64,000 bases of DNA from Orychophragmus violaceus (lineage: Eukaryota > Streptophyta > Magnoliopsida > Brassicales > Brassicaceae). Under the pieces are notes generated by a model. The model made no database searches, was not told the DNA's origin, and saw only the letters and a program-made list of their open reading frames with translations. Shown here piece by piece: positions 20,116 to 31,494 of this stretch. Every line of letters begins with the position of its first letter. Positions within the stretch are counted from its first letter, which is position 1. The translations under genes and the position numbers were made by a program. The stretch is from the NCBI GenBank assembly GCA_030180135.1, contig CM058236.1, positions 64,631,728-64,695,727 of the forward strand, in the 5' to 3' direction.

Positions 20116-23100
20116 TGTAATATCATGTTCCAAGAAATGGTCAACGGGCAGCAGAAAAGTCAACGGATGGCAGTTTTGTAACTTTAAGAAGTTAAGGGCC
20201 ATTTTGGTAATTTTACCAAAATGCGAGCCGGAAGTGGAAATAGGCCAAGTTATCTTCTTTTTGTTCATAAAGAACATTTAGAAGACCATAAATGGAAGAA
20301 GCGGAGTCTAAACGAGTTTTACGTACAATCGAGAAAGGAAACCGATAGAACCGATAAGACTTGTAAAATTCATTACGGGAGGTACGGGAGTCCGATTGAG
20401 GTGAAACGACTTGCTAAATTCTTCTAAAGGAGTCTAGTATTTTAAAAAGAAGCTTGGAACATTTATTTCAGAGGCTACGAAGTTTTAAAGATTTTTAACG
20501 GACAGCCGAGAATGGAAACCGACAAAACCGAGAAAAAGACGGAAACACCTCTAAACGTGCTCCGTAAATTATGAAACTTTGACCACAGCTCCATTAAATT
20601 ATGGAGAGGCTATGGTTAAAAGGATTAAGCAATATTTGATCCATGGATCAAGTTATAATTTTTAGACCATTAAGAGGTAATTAGTGGCTAAAAATCCAAA
20701 ATAAATTCATAGGAGCTTGGGCTTGGACCAGGGTGATTAGAGCTGATTAATAAGGTTATTTTGGACCTAAATCTAGCCCAGTATGAAGAATGGGCCACGA
20801 AATCTGGTCCAAGAAATTAAGAAGCTTCTTGACATTTTAGGTGCATGAATCTAAGTTTGTGAGTTGTCATTAATCCAAGGGCTGCATGGAGGAGGCTACA
20901 AGTGGATGGTGGATGATCAAATGCATTGTTTTTGGATGGATTTTGGTGGCAAGGTCGTGGCATAAGATGGAAAATAAGAGGAGACAAGTGGAAGGTGGAG
21001 ATCACACCACTTTAGCTATATAAGGAGGCATTGGGTCACTTATTTTCTTCACACCAAAAACACTTCTCAACAAGAGTAGTAAAGAAGAGAGAAAGAAGAG
21101 AGAGAGAAGAGAGGGAGAAGGGAGGAAGAAGAAGAAGAAGGAGGCGACAAGAAGAAGGAGGAGGAGGAGGAGCCAAGAGAAGAAAAAGAAGCCGGAGGGA
21201 GGAGAGAAGAAGGAGGAGCCGGAGGGGAGAGAGAGAGGGAAGAGAGAGAGAAATGGAGGAGAGAGAGAGAGAGTGAGAAAATAGAAGAAATATGGGGAAA
21301 GGAATATTACTACGTCGGAATATTCTGAAGAATATTCTTCGGAAAGGAATTTTTCCGACGTAATAATCTTCCCGATAAACCGGATTTCTTTTATTTAGAA
21401 ATAGGATAGACGGTTGTAGTAGAGATCATATGAGGGTTGTCCGGAGGCTCTATCAGAATCACCAAGGTCAAGGTCGGGTCAAAGCGAGTCAACGGTTCGG
21501 GAAGGGTTCGGGATATCAGCGGGTTTAGTTCGGGTCTCGGGAGTTCCGTCAATCCATCCGTCGTCATAATAACACTGTGAGTCGGCTAAATTGTGTGATG
21601 CATTTAGAATAGTACATATAGATCCATAAATAATAAACCATAGATTTAGGTTGTATACCTTGATGATTGAACTGGTTAGAACGGCTAGGTTGATTAATAA
21701 CTCGGTTAATTAATTAAATGGTTAGGTTAAGGGATGCATGCTAGATAGCTTATATCCGTAATCGTTGATAGTTCGTTGATTGCTTGATTGAGTGTTGCAG
21801 TAATTGGTTGATAGTTCGTTGATTGCTTGATTGGGTGTTGCATACATATAGAATGGCATGCTAGGACCTATATGCATATATATTGTAGTAAGAACGTAAT
21901 TAATGAATCTATATATGGGAAATTATGAGTTAAGTAAAATACGGTTAAATGACATAACACACTTAGAATATAATAACGGGGTGGATTAATGAATGAAAGT
22001 TAATGAATAATGAGATGTCGGAGAGTTAGTAATCTTACTAACTCTAAACCGACAGATCGAGGACGTATTAAAAGCTACTTAGGAAATGAAAGGAAAGAAG
22101 TGATTGATGAGCCGTCTACGGGATTAGTAATCCACTAGTCCCAAGGTAGCGGATTGAATAAGTAAAGGTTAAGGAAATATTAAAAGACTAATAAACCTAA
22201 TTAATTGTTTGTGTGATGTTGTGATTATTGATTCTATGATTGTGTATCTACTTCGGTGTTGGGCCGAGTAGATTGATTGCTTGCTTGTTTTTCTACTTCG
22301 GTGTTGGGCCGAGTAGATTGTACTGGTAGATACTTACTCAGGTGAGGGACCGAGTAAGTTTGGGTGATGTGGAGATTGGTGATAGGACTGCGGGATGGAT
22401 TGGGGGATTAAGATGGTGTTTATATTTGACCTTGTCGGTATTGCATGATAGAGTCCCAGTGAGTCTGCTTGTTTACATTGCTGTTATTAGGACTCTGTAG
22501 GGGCGTTAGATCCCGCAAGTCTAGAGATGGCGTTCCGGTACTTCCGACCCGATTGAATCCTTGGGTGGTGACCTGATCGGACATGTACCTTCGGGCAGTG
22601 GTGCTGGTTATGGTGTTGACCTACTGAGTGACGCCGGTAGGTGTGTGGTCCGGAGAATACGGGGTCGCGTCCTAGGGCCGGACTGCATGGAAACTTGGGT
22701 TATCTAGGGGTAGCCTGAGTCACCACGTATCGATGGACGGAGAACAGTGTCCTAGCCGTTGGACTTCGTGTTATCGCCTAGGAGTCGTGGGAGGTTCTAG
22801 CTACCGTGGTGGTAGCTAAGTGTTCCCGTGGAAGTCACCGAGTTCGCAAAGTGGGCCCAGATGGTGCGAAGACTGCGTTAGTGCTGCGATAGATAGATCG
22901 AGTCTAATCAAGAACATGTTCCGCATTGTTCTCGATTTCCTTCGTTGATGATTGTGTTGTTATTTGAATGCTTGTGTGTGTTGTGAAGCTCATCACATCT
23001 TGGTAGCACGTGATCAGCTATTATACTTGATTGTTATTTTGGGTTTGGGTGGGATTATTAGATTATTAGCAACCTTTAGTTGGGAGCCGTCTCACTGGGT

Positions 23101-23589
23101 AATCTTAGATTACTCATTAGACTCTTTTGTGTTTTTCAGGTTTGGCATAGCTCGGCGGACGCATAGGACACTTGGAGTAGTCTCGAGTTGGCTTTTGGCT
23201 ATGGTTTATAAGCATTTTGACTTTATTTTCGGTTTCGGATTTTCTTGGGATATCCCGCTAAATGTTTTGTATCCTACCGTATATTGCTATGAATAAGATT
23301 TATGTTTTTCAAGTAATAAAAACGGAATAATCCCTGATATACGGTTTCGTCCGAACCGAACACAACTCATGGAAGCGGTACAGGTTGCAAAGCCTCGTAT
23401 CGTGGAAACGAGGTAAACGAAGTCAAAGATAGTTTGATTCGAGCCTTTGTCTCAAATCAGACTGTCTCTGGCTTTCGTATTGTGACAAGCTCCTCTCGTA
23501 TGACTGCTCGGGTTCGATCGGTCATGTTCTTGTTTGATTGTTGGCCGGTCAGCTCGTCGGTCAGCGGAAAACGGGAAGGGGGCGTTACA
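20116..23589 (+). repeat. Large LTR (3.5 kb) of a plus-strand Ty3/gypsy element, probably 3' LTR
   Basis: It starts TGTAATATC directly after a purine-rich tract and ends GGGGGCGTTACA, so the ends form TGTAA...TTACA. This matches the layout of chromovirus-type (Tekay/Del-like) LTRs. No primer site follows position 23589, which fits a 3' LTR. Inside are a TATA box (21017-21023), a GA-rich leader (about 21080-21275), a long hairpin (21305-21367) and three serial hairpins (22247-22357). No partner LTR is in the window, so the boundaries rest on the end motifs alone. Confidence 0.55.
21017..21023 (+). promoter_or_regulatory. TATA box in the large LTR
   Basis: CTATATAAGG lies about 900 bases into the LTR and is followed within 60 bases by a GA-rich stretch, as in plant LTR promoters. 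The Arg/Glu-rich reading frame of that stretch is not taken as a gene. Confidence 0.5.
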
Positions 23590-24599
23590 TGGACAATGTT
23601 TATCTGTCCATGAACTCTTAAAAATGTGTTCACTAGGTACGTTATTTGTCAATTAGTTGACTATGTGAACACTTAGTCTCTTATTCATGTGTTCTCTATC
23701 CACGAATCCATGATCATGTGGACTCTTGGCCACCTGTTGTATATCAGAAGTATTTAATATGTGATATGATCATGGTATTGTCCACAAATAGCTGATAAAG
23801 TGGACACATAGTCTAGATTGTCCACTTGAATTTTTCGTATTAAGTCTGATTTTTTTCCTTTGAATTCCAGTATATCGACCGATTATACTTTTATTGTGTG
23901 CGGTTCTCGTGACCGAAAATCTCACCGCCGTCAGCCCATCCATCATCGAAAACATGAGAGATGTAAAACTAGAAAAGTTGGAGAAGTGATGGAGAGAGAA
24001 TAAAAGAAATAAAAATATATACGATGACATTTTCCATTTACTGAAATAAAGACATTTTCATTTCCACAACCACTTTGCACTGTAAAAAGATACAAGATTG
24101 CACATATACATTAAAATATATTGAATTGTAATTTAAAAGTGTAAAAGATACATTCAGTGCAATTGCCTTTTAGAAATTAACAAAAAAACAACAATTCTCT
24201 CTCTCTCTCTCTCCCTCATTTTTGCTCTATTTCTCATTAAAAAGTAAATGTTATGATAATTACTCACAAGAGTTTGCATTTTCTCAAAAATCTACAAAAT
24301 GATGTTTTATGTTAATTAAGACATATATAAACAAGGCGTACGATCCTATAAAAAGGTGATTTTTACAAAAAAGTTATAAGTCAACTCAATTTCCAAGCAC
24401 AATGGAGTCAGTTGATAATGAAATATGTCACCACAGTTCATAAACCACTTTTTTGTGGACGATACTATGTTCTTTTGTAGTTAACAATGCATGATGATGC
24501 ATCCTCCTCTTTATTCTCCAATGATGTGAACAAAGCTCGGGTCAATGTAAAAATATAGCTAAATCGACTATTACATTCTCGAGAAAGACGCCTCTAGAG
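23590..24599. other. No gene seen
   Basis: AT-rich DNA with short repeated GTGTTCAC and GTCCAC words and a CT-repeat at about 24197-24212. I find no coding frame or known element end here. Confidence 0.5.
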
Positions 24600-25171
24600 G
24601 TAAGAGAAAGGGTCAAAGCTTCACTCGAGATCGAGAAAGAGGAGGGAGTCAAAAAATATCTCAGGCTGCTCGGAGAATTTTGGTAGACGAAAGAAATATT
24701 TCTTCACAGGGTTGGTGGATCGGATCCATCAAAGATCATACAACTAGACAACAAAATATCTATTCGATTCCGGAAAACAAGTGCTCCTCAAGACAAACCT
24801 CTCAGCTCGTTCGAATTACACTATGTCTTGCTTCAAGATTCAATCTCCTAATGCAAAAGAATTTAATCCATCCTCACTAGATCCTTGTGGGATGCATTTT
24901 TGGATAAGCGAAAGATGTCTGGCTAGCTTGGAAGAAAGTAAATTATTCTAAGAGCTAAGGGGAGATCGGCATCAGAGACATTGAAACGTTCAACAAAGCG
25001 CTCCTGGACAAATTTGGATGGATAATCCTCAAAACTGTAGACTCCTTAGTTGCCCAATTTTTATTTACTATCACAACAACTTTCTTGACTCCAAAGGAAG
25101 AAATAACACGTTGCATGGATGGTAGAGCATCCTATCCAATAAAAAAAACTTTTCATGCAAGTGCTTAGCTG
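24600..25171 (+). pseudogene. LINE reverse transcriptase 3' part, decayed
   Basis: Broken plus-strand frames match the C-terminal part of plant L1-type LINE ORF2. A KYLRLLGEF-like block comes first, then SIRFRKTSAPQDKPLSSFE and SLWDAFLDKRKMSG. The typical GIRDIETFNKALLDKFGWIIL then follows at about 24970-25030, with LTPKEEITRCMDGRASYPIKKTFHA after it. At least one stop (TAG in GCTAGC near 24925) and frameshifts are visible. The catalytic RT region upstream is missing. The copy ends before the MITE at 25242. Confidence 0.75.
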
Positions 25172-25241
25172 AGGTGTAGGTATTGATCAAGTCCATAAGC
25201 CTCGGCTTGTCAATACACATATCGAACCATGCCGAGGTTTA

Positions 25242-25468
25242 GGCCTTGTTCGTTTGACAGTCGTTGGCGACAGCGACATCGACTCCAAATATGTTCGTTT
25301 GACAGTCGCTGGTGACAACGACTCCAAAATAGCGATTAGCGACTCAAAACTCAGTCACTGATTTTTATAGCGATTTAAGAAAAAAAACTCAGCGACAGTC
25401 GCTAACGACTCTGAAACAAACAACACAGCGACTGTCACTAACGACTCTGAAACGAAACGAACAGGGCC
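25242..25468. mobile_element. Harbinger-type MITE
   Basis: 227 bp with terminal inverted repeats GGCCTTGTTCGTTT and, on the other strand at the right end, GGCCCTGTTCGTTT (13 of 14). It is flanked by the duplication TTA (25239-25241 and 25469-25471), as expected for the PIF/Harbinger superfamily. The interior has inverted AGCGACTGTCGCT-like words and no coding capacity. Confidence 0.8.
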
Positions 25469-25542
25469 TTATTCGAATAAATAGGAGGCAAAGTGGACTA
25501 ATGGCACATAAGGAAAAGAATATGAAGATAAGCTTCTCTTAG

Positions 25543-25681
<139 letters not shown>

Positions 25682-25685
25682 CACA

Positions 25686-25926
25686 TGTGGTCTTAAGAAA
25701 GAATTTGAATTAGGACATGTCACTTGGGCAAGGTCAAGCTTCTATCTACATGTTCCTTTCTCGTCGGGATTGGTGCAAGATATTTGTATCATTTTGTCTC
25801 TCTTTATATAGTATTGTAACAACATTATTTGAAATTAATACATTTTCTTAGTTTCTCTTCTCTTACTCTCTCTCTCTCTCACGAATTCTCAATCTTTTCT
25901 AGTTCACACTTAAGCAAAATGTAACA
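25686..25926 (+). repeat. copia-2 5' LTR (start uncertain)
   Basis: It ends GTAACA immediately before the primer site TGGTATTAGAAC (25927-25938), a diverged initiator tRNA-Met site. A TATA-like TTTATATAGT lies near 25803. The left end is guessed from the first TGTG after the GA repeat; no partner LTR remains. Confidence 0.5.
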
Positions 25927-25938
25927 TGGTATTAGAAC
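25927..25938 (+). other. copia-2 primer-binding site
   Basis: TGGTATTAGAAC differs at two positions from the consensus TGGTATCAGAGC for initiator tRNA-Met. It fixes the orientation of copia-2. Confidence 0.75.
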
Positions 25939-26058
25939 AAAGATTTTATTATAACTTTTTTATTCGGTTCTTCACCATTGTTCATCTCCCTTGTCCTCCA
26001 ACTTCTGGTTTTCTTTACATTGTATAAATTTTTGTCCAACGGTCCTTGTGTTTAAACC

Positions 26059-26600
26059 ATGGAAATTTCAAAACCGGTTGTAATTCCATTTACTTTGAAA
26101 GGAGAGAACTACTTGTTTTGGTCTAGAAGCCAAGAACATCTTAATGTGGCTGAGGTCTTTTGATCCATGTTCTAACATCTAAAGCTCCAAAGGAAGTCAC
26201 TTTTGAAGATGGAAATGAGGTCACCACTGCTGAAGAAAACAAGTGGGTTTCGAGAAGATCAAACTGTCATTGCGGTCCTACAAAACTCACTTGAAGCTTC
26301 AATATTTGAATCTTACTCCTAATGTGAAAAGCACAAAGGAGCTATGGAAGACTCTCAAGAATGTTTTATGAGAATGTATCTAATTTTACCAGGGTGTTTG
26401 AAGTGAAGAAAGCTACTAACAGTCTAAGTTAAAAAGATATGGAGTTTAGGTCCTTATGGGCTGAGTTTGAAATGTTAAGACCAAGCACAATAGATCTTAT
26501 TATTCTTAATTAGAGGTGTGAAAAACACGGTGTTTGGTCTTTTACTCACCTTGAATCCAACTATTAATGATCTCCATAAGAATCTCTGAAGAGCAGACAA
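26059..26600 (+). pseudogene. copia-2 gag, 5' part
   Basis: Starts MEISKPVVIPFTLKGENYLFWSRS, the usual copia gag opening, and then runs into a stop after about 35 codons. Recognisable gag continues in shifting frames (KELWKTLKNV, TRVFEVKKA, MEFRSLWAEFEMLRPSTID) up to 26600. There the CACTA element interrupts it in a region reading LRRADN. The continuation is at 39422 after removal of the CACTA and Athila-2 insertions. Confidence 0.8.
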
Positions 26601-29067
26601 CACTACAAGAAAACATGGAAATAATCGACGGAAATAAATCCGTCGGAATTTCCAACGGTTGATTGACGGATATTCGACGAGATAATTATCGTCGGAATTT
26701 CGTTGGAATTTCATCGGTAAATTCCGATGGCTAGACTTCCCATCAGGAAATTTCCGATGGATTATCGACGACAACCGGTTATCGTCGGGATTCCGCTAGA
26801 AACTTGTTGGTTCAATGTTACCGTTAATAGATACGTTAATATAGCCGTTAAGGTATCCATTAGACCGACCAAAACCGACTGATTTCCGATGGATAACGGC
26901 TATATCCGTCGGTTATCCATCGGTATATTTCCTACAAATACCAAACGTGTTCTCCCTTCTCCTCCACACCAATCTCTCCCTCTCTCACTCTCTCCCACTC
27001 TCTAATACTGTTGATTACCGAGAAAAATGTCTTCCTCTAATTGCTACAGATTGTGGATGGATGGACGAGGGTTGATGAGGCGACGAACTTAGTGCACACC
27101 CAATATGCACTCGGTATTATGGAATTAATGACGGTAGCTTGCAATCAACCACATACGCAGAAAACCGGTACATTAAAATGCCCATGTACTTAGCGCCGAA
27201 ATGTTAGAAATCCTACGATTAACGAAGATTTGGTATCTTCACGGAGAAACATCGGATTATGCAGTAGTAGTAGAGAACCTTTTGGTAGTACTAGTAGGTG
27301 GGAACCTAATGTTAGGTCCAACGAACCTAATAGTGCGGATGTAGATTTTGGTGTAGGTACCATTCAAATGGTTAATGATACATATCGAGAAAATATTCAG
27401 GAAGTAGGTAAATATCAAATTCCTAGGGTAGATGAGGAACCTAATGTAGAAGCTATGAGATTTTTTGATATGTTAGATGCAGCGAAGCGGCCGATTTATG
27501 ATGGTTGCAAAGAGGGTCATTCGCCATTATCACCTGAAACTAGATTAATGGGCATAAAGACAGACTACTATTTGGCGGAGGAATGTGTGGATGCGATTTG
27601 CGATTTTGTTAAAGATATTCTTCCTGAAGACAATCTTCGAGAAACTTGTTAAGGGGCTTGGATTACCGTATCAGATGATAGATGTGTGCACCGCTAACTG
27701 TATGATATATTGGCGAGAAGATGAATACCGTCTGGATTGTAATTTTTGTAAGCATCCGCGCTATCAAGATACAAGGGAAGAGCTAAGGTTCCGTTCAAAC
27801 GAATGTGGTATTTGCCGTTAACTGGTAGGTTGAAGCAATTATACCAATCAGAACGAACTGCAGGGGAAATGAGATTGCATGCAGAGCACAGAAGAGGAGA
27901 AGAGATTGCACATCCGTCAGATGCTGAAGCATGGCGACATTTCCAGAGAGTATATCCGGATTTTGCGTATGATCCACGTAACGTTTACCTCGGATTATGC
28001 ACAGATGGTTTCAACCCTTTTGGGAGGCATGGAAGACCTTATTCGTTGTGGCCAGTGATTCTTACTCCTTATAACCTACCGCCATCAATGTGCATGCGTA
28101 GAGAGTTTATTTTCCTCTCGGTACTCGTTCCCGGGCCTAAGCATCCAAGAAGATCACTTGACGTATTCTTGCAGCCATTGATATATGAGTTTCAAATGTT
28201 ATGGGTGTCCGTTGTTGAAGCATATGATGTCTCCTGCAAGGAAGATGAAAGCGATGCAAGACCAGTTATGAACTTCATCAGGTATGGAACTCTTCCGGAA
28301 GGATCCGAAGCGGCAACTCAGGGAGCGGGAACGAGAGATTCGGGGAAGGGGACGGGTACAAGTACGGGATCTGTAGAGGGAATGGAGACGGGACTGGGAT
28401 CCAGTGTGGATCCCGGTCTTATGTAATTTTAAAACCCTTTTTATTAATATTTTAAATAAATTTTATAATAATTTTTCGTTTATTATAACTTTTTTAATAT
28501 TAATAAAATTATTATATAAATTTGAAAAAATTAATATTTAAACTAAAAATTTTATTTTAAGAACCGTCGTTTATCTGTCGGTAAACCTATCGGTTAAATC
28601 TTGCAGAAACCCGTCGATTTAATTCCGTCGCTAAACGTCAGTTTACACGGTCGGAAATCCGTCGGTTAAATACGGCCGGCTACCCATCGATCTTCCACCG
28701 TCCGTAAATTCCATCGGTAAACCGTCGGTTAAATCCCTTCAGTAAATCGTCGATAATTTTCCCTAGGTTATTCGTCGGTTAAATTCTATCGGTAAACCAT
28801 CGGTAATATATCGTCAGGTATTCGTCTGTTAATTTATATCGGTAAACCGACGGTAATATACCGTCGGTTAATTCTTCGGTAATCTATCGGTTCAATGTCC
28901 ATTGATAATCCATCGATAAACCGTCGGTATTTTACTCGTCGGAATGCCGTCGAAAATTACGAAGGATTTCCGACGGATATGTCCGGTGGGAAATCCATCG
29001 AGAAAGGCTTTTACCGACGGAAAACCGGCGATTTTGTCCCTCGGTTTTTGCATGTTTTCTTGTAGTG
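26601..29067 (+). mobile_element. CACTA (En/Spm) transposon, internally deleted
   Basis: 2467 bp with perfect 17-bp terminal inverted repeats CACTACAAGAAAACATG (26601-26617 and, inverted, 29051-29067). It is flanked by the 3-bp duplication CAA (26598-26600 and 29068-29070). Both ends carry many short CCGACGG / CGTCGGTTAA-type words (about 26620-26940 and 28560-29040), the subterminal repeats that CACTA proteins bind. The interior codes only part of a transposase. It sits inside copia-2 gag and was later joined at its right edge by Athila-2. Confidence 0.95.
27230..28426 (+). pseudogene. CACTA transposase (TNP2-like) fragment
   Basis: Three plus-strand frames join to the N-terminal half of a TNP2-type transposase (Transposase_21). 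The first, to 27652, has MRFFDMLDAAKRPIYDGCKEGHSPLS. The second, at 27650-27821, has GLPYQMIDVCTANCMIYW and a cysteine pair CNFCKHPRY. The third, from about 27803, has HPSDAEAWRHF, YPDFAYDPRNVYLGLCTDGFNPFG, ILTPYNLPPSMCM and VPGPKHPRRSLDVFLQPLI. After YDVS the text jumps to an unrelated acidic and Gly/Thr-rich tail ending at 28426, so the catalytic C-terminal half is deleted. Frameshifts lie near 27640 and 27800. The product cannot be active, and any mobility would need a helper. Confidence 0.85.
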
Positions 29068-29071
29068 CAAA

Positions 29072-30155
29072 TGATAGGTCTAGTTTTATCTCTATTCTAA
29101 CTGCAAGTGCACAGAAGTGACAATCGTAGTATAAAAGGTATCGAATCCACAGAAACTCTAGTTTCACACGATAGATTATATGTAATCGAATTAAGCTAAG
29201 CGAATAGATTGAAAGCAGTAGACAAGCAAGTAATTTAAAGAGAGGTGCAAGCAATTAACGAAGGCGTCATGTTCAGGGAAGTTCTCAGGAAATCAGGAAC
29301 ACATGTCAATCAATTAACAGGATTCAGATATCAATGTTCTAGAACTAGAATCACAGAAATATAGCAAACCAACTCTCGCTGCGAATACTAACTATGTCTA
29401 ACAACCTAGAAAGCCAACTCTCGTTGCGAATCCTAGAGTTCTAAACATGCATTTAATTCAAGTTCGTTCGTTCACAAATTCCCTAAACCAAATCTCTTTG
29501 CGAATAGGTTATTTGCTCAACTAGGTTCTTTTCTAGCTAATTAACCAACTCTCGCTGCGCTAATCAACCTAACAACAGTAATCTAAGTACCTAATTCAGA
29601 TTAAAGCATTAAGAACAACCTAGATGAAGAACTAGATGTTATGAATCTAAATTATTCAATTAAACTAACAATCCATGAAATCTCTAACGAGAATCCCTAA
29701 ACCTAACAAGGAGATCTACTCAGACATGGCAATTGAAACAACATACATGATGAATAGAAAACCAAATAACGTAAAAGATATATAAAAACTGGGGTTCGAA
29801 ATCTAGTCTCTCTCGAGTACAAGATCAGCCCCAAAACTCAATCTCTCGTAAAACCTATCGTATCCAAAGCGTAGCCTAACAAGTGGCTGAAAACTAATTA
29901 AATAGTCTGAAACACGAATTGGGCTTTCTTGTAAATATGGTAATCTTCTGGGCCTTATTGCAATTCCTCAAAAGTCTCATTAACTCGCGTAGAATTTCTG
30001 AATCGCAATAGGCTCCAAAATGCACTAATATCTCCAAATAAGCTCCAAACGTGCATAAACCTGTAGAGGACACAAAAGACTACAAAAACACCTAAAAGAC
30101 TTTAAGTAAAGACTTATATCATGGCCTGAAAACCAGTAAAAACCATGATATATCA
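29072..30155 (-). repeat. Athila-2 LTR-1 (outer, 3')
   Basis: 1084 bp, TGATAGG...ATATCA. It keeps a stretch near 29590-29640 that LTR-2 and LTR-3 have lost, and lacks the about 90-bp dyad-bearing segment present in LTR-3. Compared with LTR-3 I count about 30 substitutions (about 3%). Confidence 0.95.
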
Positions 30156-31494
30156 ACTCCCCCACACTTAGCTCTTGCTTTCCCTCAAGCAAGTAAAGAA
30201 CCAAAATATAAGAAAGAGGTTTGAAAATACAAAAACTCATTTCGTCCTAGGAACTTTTGCATTCACATTTACTTAGTAAGCCCTGTAACCTTTCCTACAT
30301 GACTCAAGACCACAATATACTTCCCCCACACTTAGAAACTGTCCCAATTAAACTCCACAATCAAGTTAGGACATTCAAGCTCACCACACTAGCCTCTGTA
30401 TACAATTAGGTGCGGTCTTACAGAGGGAGTATCGAATCAAAGGACACATGGACTCAACCTATTCAGTATCTGACCACCAAACTGTCGGTTTCTGGTTTCT
30501 TTCTTTTCCCTTTCTCCCTTAGCACTGATTTTTTCCCACTGGGTATCATTATATTTTTTCTATCAGTGCTCTTCTCTTTTTATTGGGGTTTAACTTTGGA
30601 TCTTTCCATGGATACACAAGAAGTAATAGGGGTCTCTACCACTCCCGTGACCACTTCGAAGCTACTAGCTTATCCTCGGTTTTTATCTCTTTTTTTTTTA
30701 CTTTCAAGGGAGGGGAAAATCAGAAACCATACTTTAGACAGGAACATAGGCTGTGTCAAACACAGCAAAGGAATCCGACCCAAAGATTACCAAGCCCCTA
30801 AGTGAGAAATTAAAGTCAAGATTAAGTGCGAGACTAGTGATAGATCCTCTGAATACCTGGTTAGATATGGATGTCCTTGGTAAGTTGATCTGTTTGGGGT
30901 TTTCTAATAGTCATAGAGCTCCTGCAAGTCTGTCCAAATGTTACTTAAATCCCGTGAAATTGAAAGTTTCCTCGAAAAATCCTTGTTTCCAACTTATTTT
31001 GACTCAATAAAACAACTTTTAAAACAATGGACTGACTCTGAGAAAGCAAAACAAACGGTGGTCAGTAAACTACCTCCCCCACACTTAAACTACACTGTCC
31101 CCAATGTAATAGAAGCACAAGTTCGGGAAGAACAGGGAAAATCAAGTGAAAATTCGGAAAATCGGAATCTGTACATGCTAGCGAGGTAAGTGTCGACCGA
31201 CACACAGACAGTGTCGATCGACACTGGCTTTGGTCGACACTTCCTTACCCAAATCGAGCGTCCTCGATTATGGTCCATGTTTTTGAGTCGGGTGTCGACC
31301 GACACTAAGTGAATGTCGAACGACGCAAATGTCTGCAGCATGTTCTTGACGTTTCTAACACACCAAAACACACAAATCAAAGAAACAAAAACCAAAAATC
31401 AAAAAATAAAAGAAAAACTGACTCAACAGCGGGTTGTCTCCCACTCAGCGCTTGTTTTTAGTCAGTAGCTTGACTATGGGTCGGAGAATCAGAC
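30156..31494 (-). other. Athila-2 copy A non-coding 3' region with three polypurine tracts
   Basis: The tract TAAGTGTGGGGGA (minus strand) occurs next to the LTR (30156-30169) and again at 30321-30335 and 31073-31087. Dyad pairs lie at 31190/31211 and 31292/31313, both 21 bases apart. The plus-strand ORF at 30410-30805 is T-rich and antisense to the element, and is not taken as a gene. Confidence 0.75.

Noticed and set aside
21031..21276. Plus-strand Arg/Glu-rich ORF
   Set aside because: It is the translation of a GA-rich LTR leader downstream of a TATA box; no protein family has this composition.
21317..21345. Heat-shock-element-like GAATATTC pairs
   Set aside because: They lie downstream of the TATA box inside a hairpin loop, and the alternating GAA/TTC spacing is not that of a full element.
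28892..29254. Minus-strand 120-codon ORF
   Set aside because: It spans the CACTA end and the Athila-2 LTR, so it is a chance fusion.
30410..30805. Plus-strand hydrophobic ORF, also present at 34995-35387
   Set aside because: It is antisense to Athila-2 in T-rich non-coding DNA. Its presence in both copies follows from the recent duplication, and the C-terminus already differs.
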